Assembly (NCBI GenBank): GCA_943138885.2
Contig: OW964557.2
Span: 46,134,291 to 46,198,290, forward strand
Direction of reading: 5' to 3'
Source: Tholera decimalis
Taxonomy: Eukaryota > Arthropoda > Insecta > Lepidoptera > Noctuidae
Length of the DNA stretch: 64,000 bases
Shown: one piece after another, positions 29,619-39,483 of the stretch
How positions within the stretch are numbered: position 1 is the stretch's first letter
Layout: each line of letters starts with the position of its first letter
Notes under the pieces: model-generated
Databases searched by the model: none
Told to the model about the DNA's origin: nothing
Seen by the model: only the letters and a program-made list of their open reading frames with translations
Made by a program: the position numbers and the translations under genes

Positions 29619-32101
29619 TCAGTGGGCTGCTGCTGCTGATGCTCCTCTTCCTCTTCGCTCTTCGCGCTCCATGGCGCTCCGGGCGGCGTGCCACCTGTGC
29701 GCGAAATCCCGTAGCCGGCCAAAGTTCGCCGGCGAGCTCACGAGGTCGGAGTAATAAATCGGACCGACCTCAACACAGACAATCCCATCCATCATCTTAC
29801 GTCTGTCGTCTTCATAGAGGGGGCAGACCCACAACACATGGTGTAGATCTTCCTCTTCCATACCGCAATAACATACATTAACCTCGCACAACTTCATATC
29901 ATACAGCCTTTTCCTGAAGCACCCATGTCCCGTGAGAATCTGGGAGAGCTGGTAATCCGGCACGACCCAGTGGGAGCTGAGCCGATTCGCCACGTCCGGG
30001 AAGAAGCGATACAGCTCCCTTCCTTTCTCCTCAGCCGTCCATCTCTTTTGCCAAGTATCCATCGTCTCATTCCAAATCACTTCCTTCCGCCGAGCCAGCT
30101 CCTGTCTGCGCACGTTCAGCTCGACCTGTGCTCCGGCCGCGGCCTGGCGCTCCTCATCGAACCTCCCTGCACGGATAACCTCCAGGTCTGCCGGGAGAAC
30201 ACCGCCCAGCACTGCCAGCGCAGCCGTACTGGTAGACCTGTACGCCTTCGTCAGCAGTATCAGGCTTGGTCTCTGGCACCGGAGCAGCGCGCTGCGAACA
30301 ACGTGGAGTGTCGCCCTTTTGTACCAACAAGCAGCTGCATACGTGATCGTGGCTACGAAAGTGCCCTTATAGAGGATGCGGAGACCGGGATATCGAATAC
30401 CCCAGGACGACGCCGACACTCGTGACATCTTCCCGAAGCATTTGGCCGCACGTTCCCCTATCGACGACGCATGCTGCGCAAAGGACAAACTCGTGTCGAG
30501 CACCACTCCCAGCACCATCGTCGACGTGACGCTCCTGACCGAGTCCCCGGCTAGCTTTACGGTGGGGGCCCGCTGGAGTTTTCCCCGCATCGTCATCATT
30601 GCTGACTTTGCAGGGGAGAACTCCAGCCGATTCCTGGCACCCCACGCCGCGATCATCTCTAGCGACATCTGGGCAGCCTTCTCAATATCGCTTCGAGACT
30701 GGGCCTCGATCAGGATCGTCACATCGTCCGCGTAGGCGACCATTCGGACGCCCTTGGGTAGCGGCAGTCGAAGCAAGTCGTCCAAAAGCAGGTTCCACAG
30801 AGCTGGACCCAGGACGGAGCCCTGCGGGCATCCCATAGTGGACACCTTGCACACCACCCGGTCCCCGATAAAGAGCCCGACTCGTCGGCGGACAAAGTAG
30901 TCCGACAGCATCTTAAAGATGTTGGGCGGACACCCTCCCCGCTTGACTTTCGTCAGGATCATCGGCCACCAGGCATTGTCGAAGGCGCCCGAGATGTCCA
31001 GAAATATGGCCTGCACATACTTGTCCGAGCCCTCCCTCACGGTGCGCATGATATCGTTGAGCGCCGTGACGGTTGACTTTCCCGGAGAAAAGCCGTGCTG
31101 GGAGGCAGAGATCTGATTGCCGATCGTCGGAGCGCACTTTAAAATTACGCGCTCTAAAATTTTGCCGAGCACAGGTAGAAGCGTGATGGGCCTGTAAGCC
31201 TTGGGGTCAGTAAGAGGCTTACCATTACCCTTCGGCAGCACAAGAAGCTGGCCCTCCTTCCATATATCCGGAAACACACCCTCAGACACACACTTGCCGT
31301 ACACCGCGGACACTTCCGCGGGCACGACATTCCAGACATTCTGAACAATTCGCGCACTGATACCGTCCAATCCCGGAGCCGTGTTGGGCAAACTCCTGAT
31401 TATGCCCCCCAGACTGTCACGAGACAGAGGAGGCGCAGCTTGACCTGACGGGGTGAGTAACGCCGCGACCCGGACCTGCCTGTGGTAGGGCGTATCCTGG
31501 GACAGATCGTCGTCTGGGCAAAGTGCCTGCAGGAGGCCGGTCGCAGCGTCGCCCACAGAGGTAGCAAAACCCTCCGCCAGTTTAGTACCATTAATGACCC
31601 GGGAAGGTGGCCTCAGTCTGCCACTGGCAGCCCGGTAAGCCAACCCCCACGGGTCGCCATTGCCAGTGTCAGCAATCTTCTTGAAATAGTCAAGCTCCGC
31701 CTTCTCCATTGCCTCTCGATATCCCGCTCTCACCAGATGAAACTCTGCTCTCAGACGTTCCTCACGCAGCCCCCCGGCCTTCCTCACTCGCTGCCATTTA
31801 CCCCTAGCCTTATTATTCTCTTTCCGAAGCTTTTCAAGCTCCGGATTCCACCATTCATACCCCGCGTCCTTTGGCGGACCTTTCTCTCCCAGGCACTTGC
31901 TCGCTGTCTCCACAATAACACTCGTAAACTCCTTGCAAACAAAGGACGCTGGCTTATCAAAATTAAGCCTACCCATTTGCGCGTGGATAGTCTGCTTGAA
32001 GCGCAGCCAGTTCACTCCCCGATCCCGAAAGCGCACCGGCTCTCTAGCCGGCTCAGCGCTGCGGCACTCTCTCCGCGGGCCATCACCAACCTGGAAGGTG
32101 A
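29619..32101 (-). pseudogene. R1-clade ORF2: reverse transcriptase and C-terminal zinc motif
   Basis: From about 32101 the frame reads ITFQVGDGPRRECRSAEPAR and runs without a stop to 29619. It carries NTAPGLDGIS, IFLDISGAFDNAWW (motif A), GCPQGSVLGPALWN (motif B), VAYADDVTILIE (catalytic YADD), the thumb LGVVLDTSLSF, and near the C-terminus a CxC...HH...C zinc motif (CYCGMEEEDLHHVLWVC), all in the R1-clade order. The reading frame is open for 805 codons from the first Met (32036). It is separated from the endonuclease part by a single-base shift near 32102, which is the only visible lesion. Confidence 0.88.
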
Positions 32102-32707
32102 TCAGACGGTCCAGTCGCTTACGGCGACACTTCTGGACGTTAGGGTTATATCGATGTTGGACTCACCGTTCGGGCCACTAAAAGTGAAGGGTTGGCCTTC
32201 CACGTTGTGAACGGTGAGTCTGTGCGCCGCAATGAAGCCCTCCATGGCCACCCGCCTGTACTCCGCTGCATGGCCACGCCCGACGTAATGGCGTGGCTCA
32301 CTGTGCCACATAGGCGAGTGGGTATTGGCGTCTGCGCATACCAGCACGCGCTTCCCCCGCAGTGCTTCCATGACACCTTCCAGGTGGTGTAGGTGCTCGT
32401 CGATGGCCTCGCTGTACTGCAAGTACGCCGAGACCACGTGCAGGTCGCACTCCTCCAGATGAGCCACAAGGCAGTGGTCGGTAGTGAGGTGCCGCAGTAC
32501 CGCGCAGGCCGTGCCGCGCCTGTGTATGTACAGACCTGCCTTGGCTGTACTCCCGCTCTGTGTGATGTTGTCGGCCTGCGGGTACTGTTCCTGGAGGAGC
32601 ACGACATCCAGCTTCAGCTGCTGGCAGATAGCGGGGAGCTCCCTCGTTGCGAGCATAGACCCGGCGAGGTTTAGCTGACCAATCTTCATGGGGCGCGTAT
32701 TAAGCAT
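32102..32707 (-). pseudogene. R1-clade ORF2: apurinic-like endonuclease part
   Basis: MKIGQLNLAGSMLATRELPA opens the domain, with DVVLLQEQYPQ (catalytic Glu), LVCADANTHSPMWHSE (the DxN motif) and ESNIDITLTS near the end (the SDID-type motif, here SNID). It then meets a stop after SVAVSDWTV, exactly where the downstream frame starts one base off, so a one-base deletion separates it from the reverse transcriptase. The first Met (32707) lies 16 bases from the truncation point. Confidence 0.85.
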
Positions 32708-33657
32708 ATTGAGTCATGCTAACACTACAATAGGCCAGTGCAACGATACTGGTGTGTCCGAACTTGTCCACGGTTCGTGGAGCTTAACGTTGCTCGTCAA
32801 AACAAAACTACAGGCTCTCCGGCCGACAAAGCAATCTATAGCCTCTGAGGCTTTATCTATAAATAGTTAATACCACCTACCTTCTGCGCTGGGTGCGCCA
32901 ACTTCGACCTTCCTAGGTCACGCCCAAGTGTGGTATGTATGTAAATATGAGGTGAGTAATTGAAAGTGTGATGTAAGTCAAGTGTTCTGAACGGTCACAA
33001 GGCGCCGATCTCCAGATGGCGCGGTTCAGACAGTATCACAGCCCAAACTCGCACCGGATTGAAGCTATTTATCACAGCACAACTTATTTCCAACAACTCC
33101 GCGTGCCATGCGGTGGCAACCAACCGGCGATAAATCCCAAAATATCCCAGGTTTTTCATCAAATGGGGATTACAAATTCCAATTAATCGTTACTCGCGAC
33201 CCAATTATCGGCTTCAACACGCGATTCCATACGATATTTCAATTACAATCAAATCAAAGTCCCAAGGGCGGACATTTTCCAACAACGGAACCAAAGTCTA
33301 TCTGTCAAGTCAAAGTTATGTCAAGATCAAATTTCTTTATGTCAAAAAGGGTACGTTCGGAAACGTTCGGTACTAAACATTCACTATAATTTATTTAATG
33401 ATGTCAAGCAGTTTGAGTACCTGTGTGGCCTACCCAAATGCCCTTACTTTGGTATTGTTCGTCAAATTGTTTAGCTCCTTAAGTTCTAAGTAGAGCTACA
33501 CGATAATTGACAAATGCTTGCACTGTCTGGACAGGTCCGCTCTTTGCGTGGTTATTTCCTCAAAAGAACACCACAGACATAAACCTACATGCTTCTCATA
33601 TACAAATACAAATTGTCTGGACTTTAAAAGAGACTTTGACCTCAACGAAACAAACTG

Positions 33658-33710
33658 TTTCGGTGTTTCTTCTCAGAGTAGTCAGTTAGGAAATACCGGT
33701 CTCATCTAGC
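33658..33710 (-). repeat. Short hairpin module, copy 2
   Basis: On the minus strand CTAGATGAGACCGGTATTTC, then CTAACTGACTACTCTGAGAA and GAAACACCGAAA. It lies in the receptor's last intron, about 120 bp downstream of the exon at 33832. Confidence 0.65.
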
Positions 33711-33831
33711 TAAAAAAAAACATGACATGTAAAAGTTTTATTTATAACCAATTTACAAAACAAATATTTAATTTAATTCCAACAAACTCTGAGATAGGGT
33801 CGAATAGTGTGTATATGTGTTGCGTGGCTAC

Positions 33832-33964
33832 CTGCAGCGCCGGCAGCACGTCGATGATGCCGATGCTGACGAAGCCGCCGCCGGAGGCCTCGCAGCGCGG
33901 CCGCGCCACCAGCCATACGCGCCGCTCGCGGTCCATCAGCCCCACCTCCCGCTGCCAGCGAAGC
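33832..33964 (-). CDS. Ionotropic receptor (IR75-like), S2 exon
   Basis: Between acceptor CCGTGTCGCAG and donor CAG/GTAGCC the exon reads LRWQREVGLMDRERRVWLVA then RPRCEASGGGFVSIGIIDVL and PALQ. This is the end of the S2 ligand-binding lobe leading into the last membrane segment (family pattern RxxExGLxxR...kPxC...fvSVGi.DvxPAL). The first base completes an Arg codon begun in the exon at 35298-35446 (AG/G), and the exon ends on a complete codon. It is GC-rich compared with flanking DNA, as are all exons of this gene. Confidence 0.88.
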
Positions 33965-34019
33965 CTGCGACACGGGAATCACAAACAAGTCGCTTCCATT
34001 TCTGAATCATTTTTTTTAA

Positions 34020-34235
34020 CTAGCCTCTGCCCGCTACTTCATTCGTGTGGGAGAGTTTCCCGTGTAAATGTCGATCCCTGGGAATTCCGGGATAAAAAGT
34101 TGTCTATGTGTTATTCCAGAATACTATCTATCTACTTACCAAATTTCATTCGATCTGTTCAATAGTTTTTGCGTGAAAGAGTAACAGACATCCAGCCTCA
34201 CAAATTTTCGCATTTATAATATTAGTAAGAAGTAA
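34020..34235 (-). mobile_element. Helitron-like short element
   Basis: On the minus strand it starts TACTAATATTATAAATGCGA and ends CGAATGAAGTAGCGGGCAGA with CTAG and T. It lies in the intron between the receptor exons at 33832 and 35298. Non-coding. Confidence 0.55.
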
Positions 34236-34690
34236 GATAGTCAGATATTGGTCAGTTTAGATTTACCTACTGAATTGTGTTTTTATGAAGAAGGAGTGCG
34301 TTAAGCTAATATTTTGATGAAGACGTTCGTAGGTTCAATTTTAAGTGAATCAATCAAAATTCGACGAGAAAGACTGGCGACCAGTAGTAAAAATTATCCT
34401 TTCGTTTTACGTACGAGACGTATGTGTCATCAACTCATCATTGATGTAACCATTATTATCCTTGTAAGTATTTATTCATATGGATATTCCATATTGTATT
34501 ATTGTACATAAAGTTTAATTTCCTGAATAAACTATTTATTATTCATTTAACTGAGTGTGCTAATCATTAAATAAGGTACATCTCTTTGAATGACTGACCT
34601 TGTCCAAATAAAAGTGCATGTGTATGGTTTAATTGCAATAAACACTTTCGACTTTGACTAATAGCGAACCTACAGCTAAAATAGAATCTA

Positions 34691-35338
34691 GACGGAGTGC
34701 TTGCGCGTGGTACAAGTGTGAGGCAGAGACCTGGTGGCGAACAGCTCCCTGTAGCCGGAGTGCTTGCGCATGGTACAAGTGTGAGGCAGAGACCTGGTGG
34801 CGAACAGCTCCCTGTAGCCGGAGTGCTTGCGCATGGTACAAGTGTGAGGCAGAGGCCTGGTGGCGAACAGCTCCCTGTAGCCGGAGTGCTTGCGCATGGT
34901 ACAAGTGTGAGGCAGAGACCTGGTGGCGAACAGCTCCCTGTAGCCGGAGTGCTTGCGCATGGTACAAGTGTGAGGCAGAGACCTGGTGGCGAACAGCTCC
35001 CTGTAGCCGGAGTGCTTGCGCATGGTACAAGTGTGAGGCAGAGACCTGGTGGCGAACAGCTCCCTGTAGCCGGAGTGCTTGCGCATGGTACAAGTGTGAG
35101 GCAGAGACCTGGTGGCGAACAGCTCCCTGTAGCCGGAGTGCTTGCGCATGGTACAAGTGTGAGGCAGAGACCTGGTGGCGAACAGCTCCCTGTAGCCGGA
35201 GTGCTTGCGCATGGTACAAGTGTGAGGCAGAGACCTGGTGGCGAACAGCTCCCTGTAGCCGGAGTGCTTGCGCATGGTACAAGTGTGAGGCAGAGACCTG
35301 GTGGCGAACAGCTCCCTGTAGCCGGAGTGCTTGCGCAT
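34691..35338 (-). repeat. 63-bp minisatellite duplicating an exon end and splice donor
   Basis: Ten full units and one partial unit of 63 bp are arranged head to tail. On the minus strand each unit reads ATGCGCAAGCACTCCGGCTA, then CAGGGAGCTGTTCGCCACCA, then the G/GTCTCT donor and CTGCCTCACACTTGTACC. The first 41 bases are the 3' end of the receptor exon, the rest is intron. Because 63 is a multiple of 3 and no frame has a stop, long spurious ORFs cover the array in several frames on both strands. Unit 8 has GC instead of GT at the donor. Confidence 0.95.
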
Positions 35339-35446
35339 GGGCACGGCCACGAGCGGCAACCTGAACGCCTCGATCTCCTTGAGGCTGCATTTCTCGCGCT
35401 CCGTGAACGTCTGCTTGATAATGTCGTAAGCTGCGCTCTTCTCCAC
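35298..35446 (-). CDS. Ionotropic receptor (IR75-like), S2 exon with amplified 3' end
   Basis: After acceptor GTGTTACACAG the exon reads VEKSAAYDIIKQTFTEREKC then SLKEIEAFRLPLVAVPMRKH and SGYRELFAT, ending AG before donor GTCTCT. It is part of the S2 lobe (pattern YxxIxxxFsexEkCxLkEIexFxLPxxxxpxxKhSgYrE). It ends in phase 2 and joins the exon at 33832-33964 without a gap in the family pattern, which is why I chose the first donor (35298). Using any downstream donor of the minisatellite would insert 21 more residues per unit without changing frame. Confidence 0.88.
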
Positions 35447-35559
35447 CTGTGTAACACGTACAGTAAAGCTATAAAGCAACTTTCCTCAGCAAACGGTGTT
35501 CTCGTTATAGTATTATACTCGCAATTCTCACCTGACTGTAAATTTATATATAAAAAAAG

Positions 35560-35800
35560 TTATTTAAAAAATCTAAAAGACCCGACTGTTGAACTGAAAT
35601 GCAAGAAACAAGTCATTTTTATTTTAACACGTAACAAGCAGACGGGACCCAATTGAAAATATATTTTTTTAATGGGATGGTTTTGTATTTTCGTTTTTGG
35701 CACCGACTTCCGAAATTAAAGTTATTTTTCACTTTGCAGTGTTTTTGAGAGCCGGTTTAATTTTTTGGTAAAAAGTTTTTATTTCACTCTTTTTAGTTGG
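35560..35800. repeat. Fragment of the CCCGACTG-type repeat
   Basis: AAAATCTAAAAGACCCGACT, GTTGAACTGAAATGCAAGAA and ACAAGCAGACGGGACCC resemble the palindromic end of the foldback element at 17888-18078. Confidence 0.6.
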
Positions 35801-36404
35801 TCGATTTTTAATTTACCTAGTTAAAATAGCCTAAATGTCAACCACTTATAACCTTTTACAAAATATTGCTTTTCCCAATGCTGGGCCGTTAATTGTTGAG
35901 GAGTTCTCCTGGTACTTCACCATCAGCTCTACATCACCATATGCATTGTGACGAACATAAAGTGCTTAACATACATATTCAAGTAATTGAATCGCAATCC
36001 ACGAAATACTTATTATTGAGTAGGTTCGGCGGCCATCTGTGGTTTTCATCATCAGTTCCACTTCCCCAAATGGTATTTTTTGAGAGCAACTACACAAGTT
36101 ACTATAAGAAATACCCAAAACGCCATAGGTGTGCCTATAATATTTGAAGAGTTCCCTCGATTTCTCCAGGATCCCATCATCAGATCCTGACTTGGTGACA
36201 ATGGGACCAATTTCGAAGTATACCCTTTCAAACAAAAAAATCCGATTTGGAAAGTTTTTCCAAATCGGTTCAGCCTAGGGCATCCAATCCCGCAGCCTGA
36301 AGTCAATCTCGGTATTTGCGGGACTACGAATTTTCAATCCCGCGGGATCTCGGTATTTGCGGGATCCCGCATATTGAAAATATTCACATTTATATAAGGC
36401 AAAT

Positions 36405-36632
36405 AAAACAATGAATTAATCAACTAACTCCACGTTTATTTACGTATTACTATTACTATGAGTTCAATCAAATTACAACGTTTATTTATCACAAAAAAAA
36501 CAATGAATTAATCTACTAACTCCACATTTATTCCAATATTACTACTAGTATGAAATCAATCAAATTACACCGTTTATTTATCACAAAAGAAAACAATGAA
36601 TTAATCAACTAACTCCACATTTATTTACGTAC
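36405..36632. repeat. Tandem repeat of ~90-105-bp units
   Basis: Units start AACAATGAATTAATCAACTA and contain CACATTTATTTACGTA and CAATCAAATTACACCGTTTA; two units and part of a third are present. The third is cut at 36632 by a Helitron-like end and its missing half (GTATGAGATCAATCAAATTA) resumes at 38813-38842, which shows a 2.2-kb insertion in the array. Confidence 0.8.
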
Positions 36633-36860
36633 TAGCTTTTGCCCGCGACTTCGTCCGCGTGGAATAGTTACTTTGGGCTAACGTTAAATTTAACCCCGAT
36701 TTTGAAGCATTCTTCATTGGCGCTCCGCTCCTATTAGCCTTAGCGTAATGATATATAGCCTATAGCCTTTCTCTATAAATTGACTATTTAATTAAAATAT
36801 ATTTTTTCAATTCGAACCAGTAGTTCCTGAGATTATCGCGTTCAAACAAACAAACAAACT
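36632..36860 (-). mobile_element. Helitron-like short element
   Basis: On the minus strand it begins with the GTTTGTTTGTTTGAACGCGA region near 36855 and ends CACGCGGACGAAGTCGCGGG, CAAAAG, CTAG and T. The CGCG...CGCG stem before CTAG is the best-preserved Helitron-type hairpin in the window. Confidence 0.6.
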
Positions 36861-36867
36861 CTTCAGC

Positions 36868-37440
36868 CTTCAATTACATGACGCGCAGTTTGGACTTAGA
36901 GCCGGTTTGTCTACTGAAAGTGCAATCCTGTGCCTCAAACAGACTGTGCAGTACTACACTGACCGGAAGACACCAGTGTATGGCTGCTTTCGGGACCTGT
37001 CAAAAGCTGTTGACCTGGTAAACTATGACATTTTGTGGCAGAAATTATCGGATGATACCGAGCTACATGCAGAGTTCATTAACATATTTCAATATTGGTA
37101 TAAAAATCAAAAGAATTATGTCAGGTGGGCTGATGCTCATTCTGAGTTTTACAGGCTAGATTGTGGCGTAATGCAGAGAGGGTTAACTTCACCCAGTCTT
37201 TTTAACCTATATATGGATCGGGTGGTTGGTGAGTTGAGCGGCACCATGGTCGGATGCTCTATTGATGAAAGAATGATCAACAACATAAGTTATGCTGATG
37301 ACATGGTGTTGCTCAGTCCATCAATCTGTGGCTTAAGGAAATTGTTGGCCGTCTGTGAGAGTTATGCGGAGGCTCATGGCTTGAGGTATAATGAAACTAA
37401 AAGCAAAGTAATCGTTTTTAAAGTGCGCAATAAGGCGTAG
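36868..37440 (+). pseudogene. LINE reverse transcriptase fragment
   Basis: Plus-strand frame LQLHDAQFGLRAGLSTESAI, motif A region YGCFRDLSKAVDLVNYD, GVMQRGLTSPSLFNLYMDRV and the catalytic INNISYADDMVLLSPS box, then a stop after VFKVRNKA. It is the same family as the piece at 1-899. The frame lacks the N-terminal and C-terminal parts, and the downstream 120 bp, ending AATAAATAAATTAA, look like a LINE 3' tail, so an internal deletion joined the core to the tail. Motif A has AVD in place of AFD. Confidence 0.82.
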
Positions 37441-37584
37441 GCATGTGCGCACAGGCGTGCATGTCGCCAATTAAATTGATGGTATGTTTTAATTTATTGT
37501 ACTAACAATAGGTTAAGTTTTTTACTAACACTCTATGGATCAATGGTCTGAGACAAATAAATAAATTAATTAAATTATATTATT

Positions 37585-37800
37585 AGCATAGATAGCTGTT
37601 GCCCGCGACTTCGTCCACGTTTCCGTCGTTTTCCGTAAAAAAAAGTAGCCTATGTCCTTCCTCACGGTTCAGTGATTTTGATGTAACAGACAGATTAACT
37701 TTCGTAATTTAGTAGGGAAATATAATATGTCAATCTATAATACTGTTGAAAAATATCGCAATACCGAACCGCACAATATTATTGTTAATAGCTGTGCCCG
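37585..37800 (-). repeat. Two Helitron-type 3' ends
   Basis: On the minus strand GGACGAAGTCGCGGGCAACA with GCTAT (near 37590) and CGCTGACGGAGTCGCGGGCA with CAGCTAT (near 37790) repeat the hairpin of the other Helitron-like ends, with the terminal CTAG mutated to CTAT. The second lies about 115 bp downstream of the helicase remnant on the same strand. Confidence 0.5.
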
Positions 37801-37907
37801 CGACTCCGTCAGCGTGTAACTCCTTGTGTGTTATTTAGTTAATGTATTGGTAATATTGTTTAGATCACGTTCACATGAGGCTTAAGTACCTATAGAACGA
37901 AAATACT

Positions 37908-38285
37908 TCAGCGCAAAGCTTCCGGGTAAACTATGTTGAAAGTTGACCCATCCGGCACGTGAACATAAAGATTTCTAGAACTGCTAACCCGGGAAAGAGC
38001 GACGTACAACTGACCATGCGAGAAACAACTGACACCGAGATCTACTCCAGCAACACGAAAAGTCTGCCCTTGAGCCTTATTAATTGTCATTGCATAACAC
38101 ACCGATACTGGGAATCGCGTTGTTTTAAATTGGAATGGAAAATTATTTGGTATTATGGGAATTCTGGGAATAAAGGCGGTTTCTCCTGCACCGCAACCTG
38201 TTAAAATTTGAGCCTCGATTATATTTTGTTGCAACAGGGTTACTTTTAGCCAAGTTCCATTGCAAAGTTGTGGTTATTTTAAATT
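37908..38285 (-). pseudogene. Helitron helicase C-terminal remnant
   Basis: The minus strand reads LCNGTWLKVTLLQQNIIEAQ, ILTGCGAGETAFIPRIPIIP, FPVSVCYAMTINKAQGQTF, VAGVDLGVSCFSHGQLYVAL with SRVSSSRNLYV and ends IVYPEALR. This is the C-terminal part of the Pif1-like helicase of the Helitron RepHel protein (AMTINKaQGQT and GQLYVAlSRV are helicase motifs V/VI). The Rep nuclease and the rest of the helicase are missing. It confirms that a real Helitron, not only small derivatives, was present here. Confidence 0.88.
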
Positions 38286-38289
38286 TCGC

Positions 38290-38649
38290 AGCAGAATAAT
38301 AATCAGAAAGCTTCGAACTGCTAAGCTATCGGGAGTTACACGTGTTATTGTGAGTTAACCATAAAAGATAGATATATGCTGTCGTGGGATATTTTTTATA
38401 TAATTTTAAGGAGAACATTTCCGTCATAAATGATTTCTGTGTAGCTTTAACCATTAAGGTTGCACACGCGACGGAAGCTTAAAAAGTGGAGTAACTTCTC
38501 CCGTTTTCCCGACATTTCCCTTCACTGCTCTGCTCCTATTGATTGTAGCGTGATGAAAAGTATACTATAACCAGCTCAGGAGTATGAAAAATAATTGTGC
38601 CAAGTTTCATTAAAATCCGTCAAGTAGTTTTTGTTTCTATAACGGTTAT

Positions 38650-38689
<40 letters not shown>

Positions 38690-38812
38690 TAATTTTACTG
38701 ATTGCATTTTTGGCATCAGTATCGATCCCTAATCACCCCCTGATAGTTATTTTTTAAATATATTTCATGTACAGAATTGACCTCTCTACAGATTTATTAT
38801 AAGTATAGATTA
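38290..38812. other. Unassigned, with an (ACAG)n tract
   Basis: No coding frame. A perfect (ACAG)n microsatellite lies at about 38650-38691, in the context of the 'GTAGTTTTTGTTTCTATAAC' repeat that often precedes such tracts in interspersed repeats. Confidence 0.6.
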
Positions 38813-38844
38813 GTATGAGATCAATCAAATTACACCGTTTTTAA

Positions 38845-39483
38845 TCGACTTCAAAAAAAGGAGGTTTACAATTCGTATTATGAATTTTTTATTTTTATGT
38901 ATGTTACCTCATAACTCGGAGATGTCTAAACCGATTTGGAAAATTATTTTTTTGTTTGAAAGGGTATACTTTCTAGTTTGTCTCATTGTCGTCACGTTTG
39001 GATCTGATGATGGGATCATGGAGAAATCGAGGGAACTCTTCAAATATTATAGGCTCACCTATAGCGTTTTGGGTATTTCTTATAGTACCTTGTGCAGTTG
39101 CTCTCGAAAAGCACCATTTGAGGAAGTGGAACTGATGATGAAGACCCCAGATGGCCACCGAAACTACTCAATAATAAGTATTTCGTTGATTGCGATTAGA
39201 TTACATGAATATGGATGTTAAGCACTTTATGCTCATCACAATGCATATGGTGAAGTAGAGCTGATGGTGATGTACCAGGAGAACTCCTAAAAAATGAACG
39301 GCTCTGCATCGGGAAAAGCAATATTTTGTTAAAGGTGATAAGTAGTTGACATTTTGGCTTTTGCCGAACCGACCCACTAAAAAGCGTGAAAAAAACTTTT
39401 TAGCAAAAAATAGATCCGACTTCCTTGCCTTTGTAGTGTTTGTATATGGAAGTCGGTTCTATTTTTTGCTAAAAAGTTTTTTT
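38845..39483 (+). repeat. Repeat X, most complete copy
   Basis: Starts TTTTAATCGACTTCAAAAAA with GGAGGTTTACAATTCG and ends with a palindrome (39385-39483: AGCAAAAAATAGATCCGACT and its inverse). The middle contains GGAACTCTTCAAATATTATA and GATGGTGATGTACCAGGAGA, shared with the copies at 3350 and 35800. A 113-codon frame inside it has no recognisable domain. Confidence 0.75.

Larger units (their letters stand above)
29396..32723 (-). mobile_element. R1-clade LINE, nearly full-length ORF2
   Basis: The element sits in the solo LTR with a 14-bp target duplication (ACTACAATAGGCCA at 29382-29395 and 32724-32737). It encodes endonuclease and reverse transcriptase in two adjoining frames and ends after a 220-bp 3' region without a poly(A) tail. 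A 14-bp duplication and a tail-less end are known from R1-type elements. ORF1 is absent: the element starts almost at the endonuclease Met, so it is 5' truncated. Confidence 0.85.
29375..33379 (-). mobile_element. Solo BEL-Pao LTR containing a later LINE
   Basis: On the minus strand the LTR begins TGTTTAGTACCGAACG at 33379 and ends TATTGTAGTCTGAACA at 29375, with the 5-bp duplication GTGAA on both sides (TTCAC at 33380-33384 and 29370-29374 on plus). Its interior (for example ATTGGGTCGCGAGTAACG, CTCACCTCATATTTACAT) matches the LTRs at 55620, 59968 and 61061, so it is the same family. Removing the inserted LINE leaves about 660 bp. No internal region remains: it is a recombined solo LTR, in the last intron of the receptor gene. 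Confidence 0.85.

Noticed and set aside
31482..32210. 242-codon plus-strand ORF opposite the R1-clade LINE
   Set aside because: It is antisense to a clear reverse transcriptase/endonuclease frame and has no domain of its own.
29396..32723. 28S-rDNA-specific R1 insertion
   Set aside because: The 14-bp duplication recalls R1, but the flanks are BEL LTR sequence and not rDNA.
34691..35338. CRISPR-like array
   Set aside because: The units are contiguous 63-bp tandem repeats with no unique spacers, in a eukaryotic intron.
34567..35656. Long ORFs of 236-319 codons on both strands across the 63-bp array, looking like repeat-rich proteins
   Set aside because: A 63-bp unit without stops opens several frames at once. 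The only supported coding use is the first unit's exon end in the ionotropic receptor.
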